This document shows positions 1 through 5,682 of a stretch of DNA of 15,877 bases, piece by piece. Both the position numbers and the translations under genes were made by a program. The stretch lies in assembly GCA_023442485.1 (NCBI GenBank), contig JAEZZG010000071.1:1-15877 (forward strand), given 5' to 3'. The notes under the pieces were generated by a model. That model worked only from the letters and a program-made list of their open reading frames with translations. It was not told the DNA's origin and did not search any database. Source of the DNA: Actinomycetes bacterium (GTDB taxonomy: Bacteria > Actinomycetota > Actinomycetes > Propionibacteriales > Propionibacteriaceae). Position 1 is the stretch's first letter, and every line of letters starts with the position of its first letter.

Positions 1-633
1 GTTCCAGGTCCATTCGCGCTTTCCGGAGATGTCGGAGTTGATGTATTCGGCACCGCCGAGCTTGCGACCCAGCGACTTGTATCCAGCGATCAGCTCGGCC
101 GGTGCGTAGACGACGTCGACGCGTCCCAGACGGCTAAACAGTTCGTCGAGTTCGTCGAGGGCCGCTTCCTGAGTCAGATTCGCTGCGGAGTCGATGACTT
201 GCTTGCCGACGAGGCGCTTACGCAGACCGTCGAAGCCCTTCGGGTCGACCGTGGTGTCGCCGTTGAACATGGTGTCGACGTAGGTGGCCTGGGCGGATTC
301 GAGCTTCATGCGGGTCTGGCCTGCCAGGAGTACCGAGGTGGAGCCTTGCATGGTCTTTTCGAGGAACCGGTCCACGTCGGCGTCGCCACCGAGGATCACG
401 AGGCGTTCGACGTCTTGGTTGACGATGCCGGTCGATTCGGTGTAGGCCTCATTGACAGAGCGGAACCCGGTACCGGGAAGCACCTTGTCCTTGTCGTAGG
501 CGTAGGCGTTGCCGTTGATCATCTCGAACGGGAGCCTGTCCCACACCATCGATACTTGCCGGGCGACTTCGAGGGCGCCCTTCTTGATGTTGTCAGTTTC
601 TAGCGCTGCTGCTTGCGCAAAAGTCACAGCCAT
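1..633 (-). CDS. Phage major capsid protein (N-terminal 211 residues, runs off window)
   Basis: The minus frame is open from an ATG at 633 to the window edge with no stop, so the 3' end is missing. The protein starts MAVTFAQAAALETDNIKKG and contains RLPFEMINGNAYAYDKD, LPGTGFRSVNEAYTEST and VERLVILGGDADVDRFLEK. This is the layout of HK97-fold-type major capsid proteins of siphophages and their prophages: an N-terminal helix, a target-loop-like segment, then a strongly conserved 'AYTEST...GGDADVD' block. It would form the icosahedral head shell. A good ribosome site (AAAGGA) lies about 11 bases before the ATG. It follows the scaffolding gene by 24 bases, the usual scaffold-capsid order. I see no frameshift in the visible part. 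Family assignment comes from memory of motifs; the capsid role is fairly secure, the subfamily is not. Confidence 0.85.
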   Translation of the reverse strand, partial: MAVTFAQAAALETDNIKKGALEVARQVSMVWDRLPFEMINGNAYAYDKDKVLPGTGFRSVNEAYTESTGIVNQDVERLVILGGDADVDRFLEKTMQGSTSVLLAGQTRMKLESAQATYVDTMFNGDTTVDPKGFDGLRKRLVGKQVIDSAANLTQEAALDELDELFSRLGRVDVVYAPAELIAGYKSLGRKLGGAEYINSDISGKREWTWN

Positions 634-657
634 TGCTGTATAAGTCCTTTCATAGTT

Positions 658-1209
658 CTACTTGGTGATGGCTTCCTCCAGGCCGTGGGCGAGGAGCTGT
701 TCCCCGCTTAGCGACGGTGGAGGGGTTTTCGCGTGTCCCGCCGATACGTCTCCGGCGCTGCGCCCGGTCCGCTTCAGCCAGGGTTCGTCCTTGATGGCTT
801 GGGCGATGACGGCCGCAACAGCGTCGGTATCGTCGGGGTCTACATTCGCAATCGCTGCGAGGAAGTCGGTGTGTTTGAGTAGCCGGGCAGGGTCGCCCTC
901 TCCGGCGTTTTCAAGCACGGCGAGACGGATTTCCGAGTCTTTGAGTCGCTGTTCCGTCTCTTCACGGAGCTTGGTCTCTTCGGCTAGCTTGTCGCTGAGC
1001 TTCTCAGCGTCGCTCTTTTGGGCGTCTTCATATTCTTTGAGTTTGGCCTCAAGCTGGGCTGCCCTGCGGTCGGCGTCGCGCCTGGCCTTGCGCTCTGCGT
1101 CGAGTGCTCTCTTGCCCGCGTCACCAAGTGGTTCGGTGCTGGCCTGGGTTTCCGGGGTCTTGTCTTCGGCTTCAGAGGTTGCTGGTGCCTGGGATTCTTG
1201 GACTGACAT
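658..1209 (-). CDS. Phage capsid scaffolding protein
   Basis: A 183-residue protein, highly charged and low in aromatic residues. Residues 1-30 are acidic and probably disordered. Residues about 35-100 form a long predicted coiled coil rich in Ala, Glu, Lys and Arg (for example ERKARRDADRRAAQLEAKL). The C-terminal part has a short helical segment with DEPWLKR and a Pro-rich tail ending GLEEAITK. This is typical of internal scaffolding proteins that chaperone assembly of the coat protein next door and then leave the head. The ATG at 1209 has a GGAAGG-type site upstream. It directly precedes the capsid gene, and the 115-bp element at 1234-1348 forms its leader. In intact phages the gene before it is often the minor head (MuF) protein; here a toxin/immunity array occupies that place. 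Confidence 0.8.
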   Translation of the reverse strand: MSVQESQAPATSEAEDKTPETQASTEPLGDAGKRALDAERKARRDADRRAAQLEAKLKEYEDAQKSDAEKLSDKLAEETKLREETEQRLKDSEIRLAVLENAGEGDPARLLKHTDFLAAIANVDPDDTDAVAAVIAQAIKDEPWLKRTGRSAGDVSAGHAKTPPPSLSGEQLLAHGLEEAITK

Positions 1210-1233
1210 CGCGTCTGGGTCCTTCCTCGTGGT

Positions 1234-1348
1234 GTCGTAAAACGGAACAACCCCAGACGGGAGTCCAGGGCTGAGATTAACTAGCGAAGGCCAGCAACCT
1301 GATCGAACGGTTACCGGCCTTCAGCCAAAACTATGTGGAGTTGTCGGG
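1234..1348 (-). repeat. 115-bp element, copy 1 (leader of the scaffold gene)
   Basis: This copy differs from the copy at 3238-3352 at only 3 of 115 positions and from the one at 2291-2405 at 6, with no indels. It starts at the stop region of the 100-aa partner gene and ends 24 bases before the scaffold ATG. Homology with the other copies stops at the sequence GTCGTAAAAC; beyond it this copy continues into the scaffold ribosome site, whereas copies 2 and 3 continue into a toxin linker. The in-frame TAG inside this copy (on the minus strand after GGCCTTCGC) closes the reading frame that stays open in copies 2 and 3. This is probably the ancestral location, with the other copies arising by duplication or recombination. 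Confidence 0.9.
1239..1322 (-). terminator. Double hairpin with T-rich tract (terminator-like or leader structure)
   Basis: Read on the minus strand there are two stem-loops. The first (1322-1286) has a 14-bp stem GAAGGCCGGTAACC / GGTTGCTGGCCTTC allowing two G-U pairs, with a 9-base loop GTTCGATCA. The second (1270-1251) pairs CCCTGGAC with GTCTGGGG through two G-U wobbles around a UCCC loop and is followed by TTGTTCCGTTTT (1250-1239). A hairpin followed by a U-rich run resembles an intrinsic terminator or attenuator between the upstream toxin/immunity pair and the head genes. The same structure occurs at 2343-2379 plus 2308-2327 and at 3290-3326 plus 3255-3274. In copy 2 stem 1 carries A-U where the others have G-U, so the fold is kept. 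Whether it terminates, attenuates, or is a recombination site is not known. Confidence 0.5.
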
Positions 1349-1651
1349 TTAGTTATTGGCTCCTTGTTCGGCTTGTTCGCGGGCTTCGCGTTCTGCTAGC
1401 CGCTTAGCAAGATTAGCCTCAAACTTCTTGCGCTGTTCGAGGACTCGGTTGTAGTTGTCCCGGTAGCGCTGAAGCTGTTCTGGCTTGATTCGTTTCATGA
1501 TGGTGTCATGAAGACCAGGAATCGGCCAGATATTGGGCACGATCGGGCTGTCCATGAGCAAGATCATGTGGTCGGCCATCTCTTCAAGAGAGGCACCACG
1601 CGCGACTAAGTTATCGAAGGGTTCTTTGGGGAGTTTCCACGTCTCTTCCAT
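1349..1651 (-). CDS. Putative immunity protein for the ADP-ribosyltransferase-like toxin
   Basis: A 100-residue protein that I do not recognise. It is mainly helical by composition: residues 1-50 contain ASLEEMADHMILLMDS and a Pro-rich turn, and residues 60-100 are a charged amphipathic helix (KKFEANLAKRLAEREAREQ) that could form a coiled coil. It starts inside the 3' end of the toxin frame (46-base overlap), which implies translational coupling and fixed pairing with that toxin. The same overlap logic is seen in the two neighbouring nuclease/partner pairs. Immunity is inferred from position, size and the pattern of the array, not from a recognised family. Its stop codon lies at the edge of copy 1 of the 115-bp element. 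Confidence 0.6.
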   Translation of the reverse strand: MEETWKLPKEPFDNLVARGASLEEMADHMILLMDSPIVPNIWPIPGLHDTIMKRIKPEQLQRYRDNYNRVLEQRKKFEANLAKRLAEREAREQAEQGANN

Positions 1652-2169
1652 CTCATCTCGATTCGCCGGATGCCTTGATAGTACTCGTCACTAATTATCG
1701 ACATTCTACCAGTAATCAAAACTTCATGGTGAAACCCCGCAATTTGTGGCAACTCGATCACATGGGCTCCGCGGATCACGAGCATCACCGGTTCCTGGCC
1801 TGGATTCCTTGACGCTCCTTCGACGGCGTAATGCGAGGCAATGCCTGGATTATTCGTAGCGGAGGCCAGCGCCCAGTCCAGGTTGATGTCAGCCCCAGGC
1901 CGGATGTGAAGCCCGCGATACAAGACCCCGTGATAAGGCTTGACAGACTGCTCACTCAACCACCTAGCGGCATTAGCAATGTCACGCTTCATATCCGACT
2001 CGGTATACCCGCAACCACTTAGACAGTAGAGGAAATCATCCCAGTCCAGCCCCTCAAACAGGTCGAAGCCTTTGACCATGTTCGTGTAGGCATCTTTTCC
2101 GAGTTCTCCACCTTTGAACGTGTCCTGGAGGAAACGCACCGCCCGCTGATCCGGATCAGACAGACTCAA
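1606..2169 (-). CDS. ADP-ribosyltransferase-like toxin module, apparently without its own start
   Basis: Counting from the TTG at 2169 (187 residues) the C-terminal region shows an R-S-E type ART arrangement: Arg85 in GVLYRGL, a Ser/Thr strand with S103-A-T105 in LASATNNPGIASHYA, and Glu139 in FHHEVLITGRMSII, the usual 'EVL' catalytic strand. Such domains transfer ADP-ribose from NAD+ to a target and occur as C-terminal toxins of phage MuF head proteins. The same frame is open upstream to 2367, just after a TAA in the repeat, and runs through copy 2 of the 115-bp element and its GGAGGPKKPGGPKVP linker. No ATG, GTG or TTG occurs between 2367 and the TTG at 2169, and that TTG has no clear ribosome site. 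The module therefore looks like a toxin tip made to be fused to a longer N-terminal protein that is absent. The upstream segment (residues 1-80) has an acidic helical part of unknown role. Confidence 0.7.
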   Translation of the reverse strand: MSLSDPDQRAVRFLQDTFKGGELGKDAYTNMVKGFDLFEGLDWDDFLYCLSGCGYTESDMKRDIANAARWLSEQSVKPYHGVLYRGLHIRPGADINLDWALASATNNPGIASHYAVEGASRNPGQEPVMLVIRGAHVIELPQIAGFHHEVLITGRMSIISDEYYQGIRRIEMRWKRRGNSPKNPSIT

Positions 2170-2222
2170 GAAGTACGCCGGCGGATTCTCAGTGACCCTA
2201 AACGTGGGCGTCTCGAAGTCAG

Positions 2223-2416
2223 CCGGAACCTTCGGCCCGCCGGGTTTCTTCGGCCCGCCCGCCCCGCCAGTAAGCGGTGTCTCAGATGACGTCGTAAAAC
2301 GGAACGACCCCAGACGGGAGTCCAGGGCTAAGATTAAGTAGCGAAGGCCAGCAACCTGATTGAACGGTTACTGGCCTTCAGCCAAAACTATGTGGAGTTA
2401 TCGGGCTAGGGGTTAT
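2223..2416 (-). repeat. 194-bp repeat, copy 2 (115-bp element plus toxin linker)
   Basis: This 194-bp block matches 3170-3363 at equal length with few substitutions. It consists of the two-hairpin element (2291-2405) and, downstream on the minus strand, a segment encoding FRFTTSSETPLTGG followed by AGGPKKPGGPKVP, which leads in frame into the ART toxin. The copy at 3170-3363 encodes the same linker leading into the nuclease toxin. A shared linker in front of unrelated toxin domains provides the homology through which C-terminal tips could be exchanged. The TTG present in copy 3 is TCG here, removing even that weak potential start. Confidence 0.9.
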
Positions 2417-2652
2417 CCTATTTCCACGAACTCATAAGGTAGCTTCGAGCGTTCAAGGAAGATAGCTGTCTTGATAGCTGCGTTGATGCTGTCAGTGTCG
2501 CTAATAATCACGTCGTAAGCCCAGTTGTACTGATAGCTCGGGTCATCCCAATCTAGCTCTTCCATCTCGACATAGGTCCAGATCTTGACGAGTTCGTCAT
2601 AGAGCTTATCCGGTTCAGACGTTCTTACTGCAAAGATTGCTACCCTCGCCAT
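2413..2652 (-). CDS. Putative immunity protein for nuclease toxin A
   Basis: A 79-residue acidic protein starting MARVAIFAVRTSEPDKLYD. It is clearly paralogous to the 80-residue protein at 3360-3602: both share VRTSEPDKLYDELVKIW, a ME-(E/D)-LDWD segment and a central YNW-x-YD-x-x-IS motif, while the C-terminal thirds differ. The ATG at 2652 overlaps the end of the nuclease toxin by 13 bases and has a strong AGGAGGAGAGC site inside the toxin gene, so toxin and partner are translationally coupled. Immunity is inferred from the overlap, small acidic character and parallel pairing. I do not recognise the family. Divergence in the C-terminal part could set toxin specificity. Confidence 0.65.
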   Translation of the reverse strand: MARVAIFAVRTSEPDKLYDELVKIWTYVEMEELDWDDPSYQYNWAYDVIISDTDSINAAIKTAIFLERSKLPYEFVEIG

Positions 2653-3254
2653 AAGAAGCTCTCCTCCTCTCCAACAATCAGTAGTGCTGATTTCAAGCTT
2701 ACCCCGTATTCTCGCAGACCGTTATTGAATGACTGGAGAAGTTCTTCAGTGGAAAGAGGGGACTCCCTTGCGTCGAGAACGATGTAATGTGATTGGGATT
2801 TCGCGCTGCGAATCTGTTGTCTCATCGATGAATCCGATGTGACTGTCTTAATTTCTACCGTTACCCTAGCTTCCCAGTCCACCGAATCTGGCACTTTGTA
2901 TCTTCGCTTGGGTAGTGAATCCGACAGAGCTACTGACCTAAGTTTCACCCCGTTTTTCTCTAACCACACAAAAGTAGCGATACTCACCTTATCTGACCCG
3001 GTGGCGTATTTGTACGGGTCGTCTTTTGGCGCGATTTTCAGCTCATCCAGTCCGGCAGCTGGGGCAGCTTGCTTCTTTCTCGCTCGCACAGGCCGCATCG
3101 GTCCGGTGTAGCGGTGCTCCTTCGCCCCGGTGACCGCAGACAGCGGGTTCTCCGGCGTAGGTGTGTTCCCCGGAACCTTCGGCCCGCCGGGTTTCTTCGG
3201 ACCGCCCGCCCCGCCAGTAAGCTGTGTCTCAGATGACGTCGTAAAACGGAACAA
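2640..3254 (-). CDS. CdiA-CT-like tRNase/PD-(D/E)XK toxin module A with linker, probably orphan
   Basis: The 204-residue frame begins in the repeat with FRFTTSSETQLTGG, then the linker AGGPKKPGGPKVP (residues 16-28), a Lys/Arg/Ala/Pro-rich spacer (about 29-75), and a compact C-terminal domain (about 85-204). That domain contains IATFVWLEKNGVKL, then D126-W with V-E134-I-K136 in a strand, a DARE segment and the ending LLIVGEEESFLWRG. The D...ExK arrangement and overall layout resemble the nuclease domain of contact-dependent inhibition toxins (CdiA_C_tRNase type), which cleave tRNA; this is a recall-based assignment. The TTG at 3254 has no ribosome site, and the next ATG (residue 53, at 3098) also lacks one. 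The frame is open further upstream through the hairpin element. I infer a displaced C-terminal toxin tip, expressed only if joined to a head protein with the matching linker. Confidence 0.65.
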   Translation of the reverse strand: MFRFTTSSETQLTGGAGGPKKPGGPKVPGNTPTPENPLSAVTGAKEHRYTGPMRPVRARKKQAAPAAGLDELKIAPKDDPYKYATGSDKVSIATFVWLEKNGVKLRSVALSDSLPKRRYKVPDSVDWEARVTVEIKTVTSDSSMRQQIRSAKSQSHYIVLDARESPLSTEELLQSFNNGLREYGVSLKSALLIVGEEESFLWRG

Positions 3255-3363
3255 CCCCAGACGGGAGTCCAGGGCTGAGATTAAGAAGCGAAGGCCAGCA
3301 ACCTGATCGAACGGTTACCGGCCTTCAGCCAAAACTATGTGAAGTTGTCGGGCTAGGGGTTAT
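3170..3363 (-). repeat. 194-bp repeat, copy 3 (115-bp element plus toxin linker)
   Basis: This is the counterpart of 2223-2416. The 115-bp element spans 3238-3352, with hairpins at 3290-3326 and 3255-3274, and the linker coding part spans about 3170-3237. It starts at the stop of the 80-aa partner gene and runs into nuclease module A. On the minus strand, from the TAA in hairpin 1, the frame reads PFDQVAGLRFLISALDSRLG and then FRFTTSSET without interruption. Confidence 0.9.
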
Positions 3364-3602
3364 TCAACGTCATCGAGGTCGAAGGGGAGCCCTGATTGAG
3401 CGAGGTACATGCCGATCCGAATGGCGCCCTCCATACTCTTACACCCGCTGATGGGGATGTCATACACCCAGTTGTAGGGATAATCCGGTTGGGAGTCCCA
3501 ATCCAAGTCCTCCATCTCAATATAGGGCCAGATCTTGACGAGTTCGTCATAGAGTTTATCCGGCTCAGATGTTCTCACCTCGAATGATACGGTCGCTGCC
3601 AT
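3360..3602 (-). CDS. Putative immunity protein for nuclease toxin B
   Basis: An 80-residue acidic protein starting MAATVSFEVRTSEPDKLYD, paralogous to the protein at 2413-2652. The first 45 residues are nearly the same (KLYDELVKIWPYIEMEDLDWD). The remainder differs: ISGCKSMEGAIRIGMYLAQSGLPF here against a DTDSINAAIKTAIFLERSKLPY region in the other. The ATG at 3602 overlaps the end of toxin fragment B by 28 bases, with AGGAGGAGAGC just upstream. The gene is intact although its toxin is truncated, so it may be retained as a spare antidote. Family unknown; role inferred from context. Confidence 0.65.
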   Translation of the reverse strand: MAATVSFEVRTSEPDKLYDELVKIWPYIEMEDLDWDSQPDYPYNWVYDIPISGCKSMEGAIRIGMYLAQSGLPFDLDDVE

Positions 3603-3958
3603 AGGTAGCTCTCCTCCTCTCCCACAATCAATAAGACTGAATCCAAGTCTACTCCATACTCGCGTAATGCGTTATCGAACATGGCTAAGAGTTCGTCCAC
3701 TGAGGCTTTGACTTTCCGCGCATCAACAACCACTAGACGAGACTGATCGCGACCGCCTCTAATCCGCGCGTTTATTTTCTTGATTGAGATAGGATTCTTA
3801 ATCTCAATCGTGGCCTTGGCGTCCCAGGTCACAGCATCAGGGGACTTGTAATTCTGGTCGGATAGATGGTCTGCCAGGGTAGCCGATCTGGTGATCTTGG
3901 ACGAACCAACCTCTGCCCTCGATCCACTTGGCCGTAGGGAAGTTCTGGGCATGATCAA
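3575..3958 (-). pseudogene. CdiA-CT-like nuclease toxin module B, 5'-truncated and fused to a host gene fragment
   Basis: The C-terminal about 105 residues align along their length with module A: TLADHLSDQNYKSPDAVTWD against ALSDSLPKRRYKVPDSVDWE, then IEIKN (catalytic-type E52 and K54), VVVDARK, LREYGV and LLIVGEEESYLW. The D/ExK residues are kept, so the catalytic core may be intact. Homology stops near base 3905. The bases beyond, encoding the apparent start MIMPRTSLRPSGSR, instead match (in a shifted frame) an isochorismatase-family hydrolase. The apparent start is therefore an accident of the junction, and the linker, repeat copy and any head-protein part upstream are lost. It overlaps the 80-aa partner gene by 28 bases. 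Confidence 0.65.
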
Positions 3959-4147
3959 TTCGCGGCATGGTGGGTGTCCTGGGTGGCGACGACGATGCCG
4001 TCATGGGCCTCGATCCGTGCCACGACGGCGTCGATGATTGCTTCAGCCTCTGCAGACCCCAAGGATCCGGTCACAAAATCACTTTGCACATCAACAACAA
4101 CGAGAACCTGGCTGATAATGTCCTACTTCCGCAGATCGTGGGGCATG
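3897..4147 (-). pseudogene. Isochorismatase-family cysteine hydrolase, broken fragment
   Basis: On the minus strand the segment 4122-3958 reads DIISQVLVVVDVQSDFVTG and continues SLGSAEAEAIIDAVVARI, EAHDGIVVATQDTHHAAN. This is the N-terminal part of a nicotinamidase/isochorismatase-type hydrolase: LVVVDVQ-x-DF holds the catalytic Asp, and VVAT-x-DTH is the next conserved strand. An in-frame TAG at 4125-4123 separates it from the only ATG (4147), and a TGA at 3957-3955 ends the frame. Further homologous sequence (QNFPTAKWIEGRGW) continues in a shifted frame to about 3900, where nuclease module B begins. The C-terminal two thirds, with the nucleophilic Cys, are missing. It lies downstream of the DJ-1 gene in the same direction. 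Two stops, a frame change and a 3' loss make it a clear remnant. Confidence 0.7.
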
Positions 4148-4187
4148 AGTTGGGCTAATCGTAGCGGCTCAGCAACAACTGAGGGGG

Positions 4188-4763
4188 CTAGACCAGAACG
4201 ACGCCTTTCTTGACGGTCTCAACCGCCTCTGATCCTGCACACACCTCGACGATCTTCAATCCAAATTCCATCGCGGTTCCTGCGCCTTGACTAGTGATGA
4301 TTACCCCGTCACAGACCACCGGTTCGTCAAGTAGTTGCGCGCCGTGTTCGGTCAACACCTGGTGGAAGCCGGGATTAGAGGTGGCTTGAATACCTTCGAG
4401 TAAGCCGAGTTCTGCCAAGATGGACGGAGCCGCGCAGATGGCGGCAACATGCTTGCCTGCTTGAATGAAACTGGTGACTGCGTCGCGGACTGTCGGATTG
4501 GCTTTCAGATGCGTGGTTCCTGGCATCCCACCAGGCAGAATGATCATGTCATAGTCGTTGAGGTCACGCTCACCCAAGACGGCGTGGCTGACGATCTCAA
4601 CCTGGTGAGAGGAGACAACCCCGCGCCGATCCCCGATTGCAACCAATTCGCAACTCACTCCGGTTCGGTAGAGCAAGTCATAGGGGGTGAGTGCTTCAAC
4701 TTCTTCAAAGCCGGCGGCAAGCAGAATCGCTACTTTGGGGTCTTTCAATAGTGCCGTGGTCAT
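4188..4763 (-). CDS. DJ-1/PfpI (YajL-type) family protein
   Basis: From the ATG at 4763 (GGAAGG site about 8 bases upstream) the protein has 191 residues, the usual length for the DJ-1 family. The signature residues are present: GFEEVEA with Glu23 in the place of human DJ-1 Glu18, the strand DMIILPGGMPG (72-82), and the nucleophile elbow VAAICAAPSILAE with Cys110. The C-terminal part has TSQGAGTAMEFGLKIVE, also typical. These proteins form cytoplasmic dimers and are linked to oxidative-stress defence and proposed (disputed) deglycation of proteins and nucleotides. An upstream in-frame ATG at 4802 would add 13 residues but has no ribosome site. It looks intact, unlike its neighbours on both sides (broken hydrolase downstream, efeO stump upstream), so it may be under selection. 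Confidence 0.88.
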   Translation of the reverse strand: MTTALLKDPKVAILLAAGFEEVEALTPYDLLYRTGVSCELVAIGDRRGVVSSHQVEIVSHAVLGERDLNDYDMIILPGGMPGTTHLKANPTVRDAVTSFIQAGKHVAAICAAPSILAELGLLEGIQATSNPGFHQVLTEHGAQLLDEPVVCDGVIITSQGAGTAMEFGLKIVEVCAGSEAVETVKKGVVLV

Positions 4764-4812
4764 CGGTGATCCTTCCTGGCGGGGCAACAGCGCACCCGTC
4801 ACCTGATCCAGT

Positions 4813-4983
4813 CTAGGTGAAAATGGTGGTGGAGACCTCGCAGGTGTCGTCAGTGATGGAGACGGTGATTACCCCATCTGTAGACGAATCGGAGGACGCG
4901 TTGCGCTGAAAGGACGAGCACGCAGTGGCCATCGGCAAGGCCGCTGCGACGATCAGCGCGGCGAGTGGACGTGAATATTTCAT
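4813..4983 (-). pseudogene. efeO: Truncated efeO-like iron-uptake lipoprotein (56 codons)
   Basis: From the ATG at 4983 (good GGAAGGAG site) the frame reads MKYSRPLAALIVAAALPMAT then ACSSFQRN. This is a lipoprotein signal peptide with a lipobox ending at Cys22. After a Ser-rich spacer comes DGVITVSITDDTCEVSTT, which matches the first strand and Cys region of the EfeO cupredoxin domain (typical form ITVTSTDDACEVSAT), and then TAG. A normal EfeO has about 380 or more residues, so nearly the whole cupredoxin and M75 peptidase-like parts are gone. It lies 30 bases after the efeU remnant, the normal efeU-efeO order, and just before the DJ-1 gene, so a deletion removed the rest of efeO and probably efeB. 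Identification rests on the short motif plus the efeU neighbour. Confidence 0.7.
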
Positions 4984-5012
4984 GAGGCTCCTTCCTTAGT
5001 GCCTTCGCGATG

Positions 5013-5638
5013 TTAGTGAGAACCCTCGACCGTCTGTAGACGACGTGAGGGGCGGATGAGTTGGATGTAGATAAAGACGGGGACACAAAGCAGCATGTAG
5101 CCAATCCAGGCGATACCTTGGAGCACCGTGGGTTGGACGGAGAAGTTGAACATTGCTTCGAGGAGGACATACCACCATGACGTCGTGGACAAGAGGCCGC
5201 CGTTGTCGAAGTAGGGGGTCAGATCCCAGAAGTAATTACCCCAGCCGGGCAGGATTGAGGCCTCTTGAAGGTCTCCGATCCCGTAGGAGAAGATGCCTGC
5301 GGCGACAAAACCAGCATGATGCCGGTGACGTTGAAGAATGTTTTGAGGTTGGCGGCGTGATCGACCATCCAAAACATCATCCAGGTCACGAAGATGGCAG
5401 CAATGATGGATAGGACGCCACCGACGATTTCTTGGGCTTGAAAGGTCAGCGAGTACAGCCTCCAGGTGAACGCCACCCCGGCCATCAAGGGGATGGCGGC
5501 AGCTATGCCGACTCCCAGCCACATCTTCGGGAGCAGATCCCTGCGGTTCATTTTGATAACAAAGGAGACGAGAATCCCGACGAGGACGGCCGCCTCGACT
5601 CCCTCGCGGAGGGCAATCACGAAATTGGCCAGAAACAT
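5013..5638 (-). pseudogene. efeU: EfeU/FTR1-type iron permease, internal deletion plus frameshift
   Basis: The N-terminal frame from ATG 5638 reads MFLANFVIALREGVEAAVLV with the first REGxE iron-binding motif (residues 11-15), then FQAQEIVGGVLSIIAAIFVT and WMMFWMVDHAANLKTFFNVTG. In intact actinobacterial EfeU (about 270-290 residues) roughly 60 residues, including the second REGxE helix, lie between the FWM helix and the FFxxTG helix. Here they are missing, so the two helices are directly joined. A loss of one base near 5306 (GTTTTG-TCGCC where GTTTTG-GTCGCC is expected) shifts the frame; the next frame continues VAAGIFSYGIGDLQEASILP, WGNYFWDLTPYF and a final membrane helix to the TAA at 5013. 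Lacking the second iron motif, it cannot be a working ferrous-iron channel even if the shift were a sequencing error. First gene of the decayed efeUO(B) operon. Confidence 0.85.
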
Positions 5639-5682
5639 ATAACCCTTAGTGAAACAAAGGCATGGTTTACCTTGACCGTCAA

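Noticed and set aside
199..603. Plus-strand open frame of 134 codons
   Set aside because: It is antisense to the capsid gene; the minus frame shows clear capsid motifs and a ribosome site.
662..1240. Plus-strand 192-codon Ser/Ala-rich frame
   Set aside because: Mirror of the scaffold gene; low-complexity composition typical of an antisense frame.
984..1250. Minus-strand frame starting MFRFTTPRGRTQTR
   Set aside because: It begins in copy 1 of the repeat like the toxin linker but runs out of frame through the scaffold gene; no GGPKKPGG linker or domain follows.
1286..1322. Integron attC-like site (long imperfect palindrome with GTT/AAC pieces)
   Set aside because: No R'/R'' core pair with the expected extrahelical bases is evident and no integron integrase is present; a terminator or homologous-recombination role is simpler.
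3967..4213. Two overlapping plus-strand frames of 63 and 79 codons
   Set aside because: Antisense to the broken isochorismatase-family gene, whose motifs are recognisable on the minus strand.
4850..5170. Minus-strand 106-codon frame
   Set aside because: It spans efeO and efeU in a wrong frame; the real efeO signal peptide and EfeU helices are in other frames.
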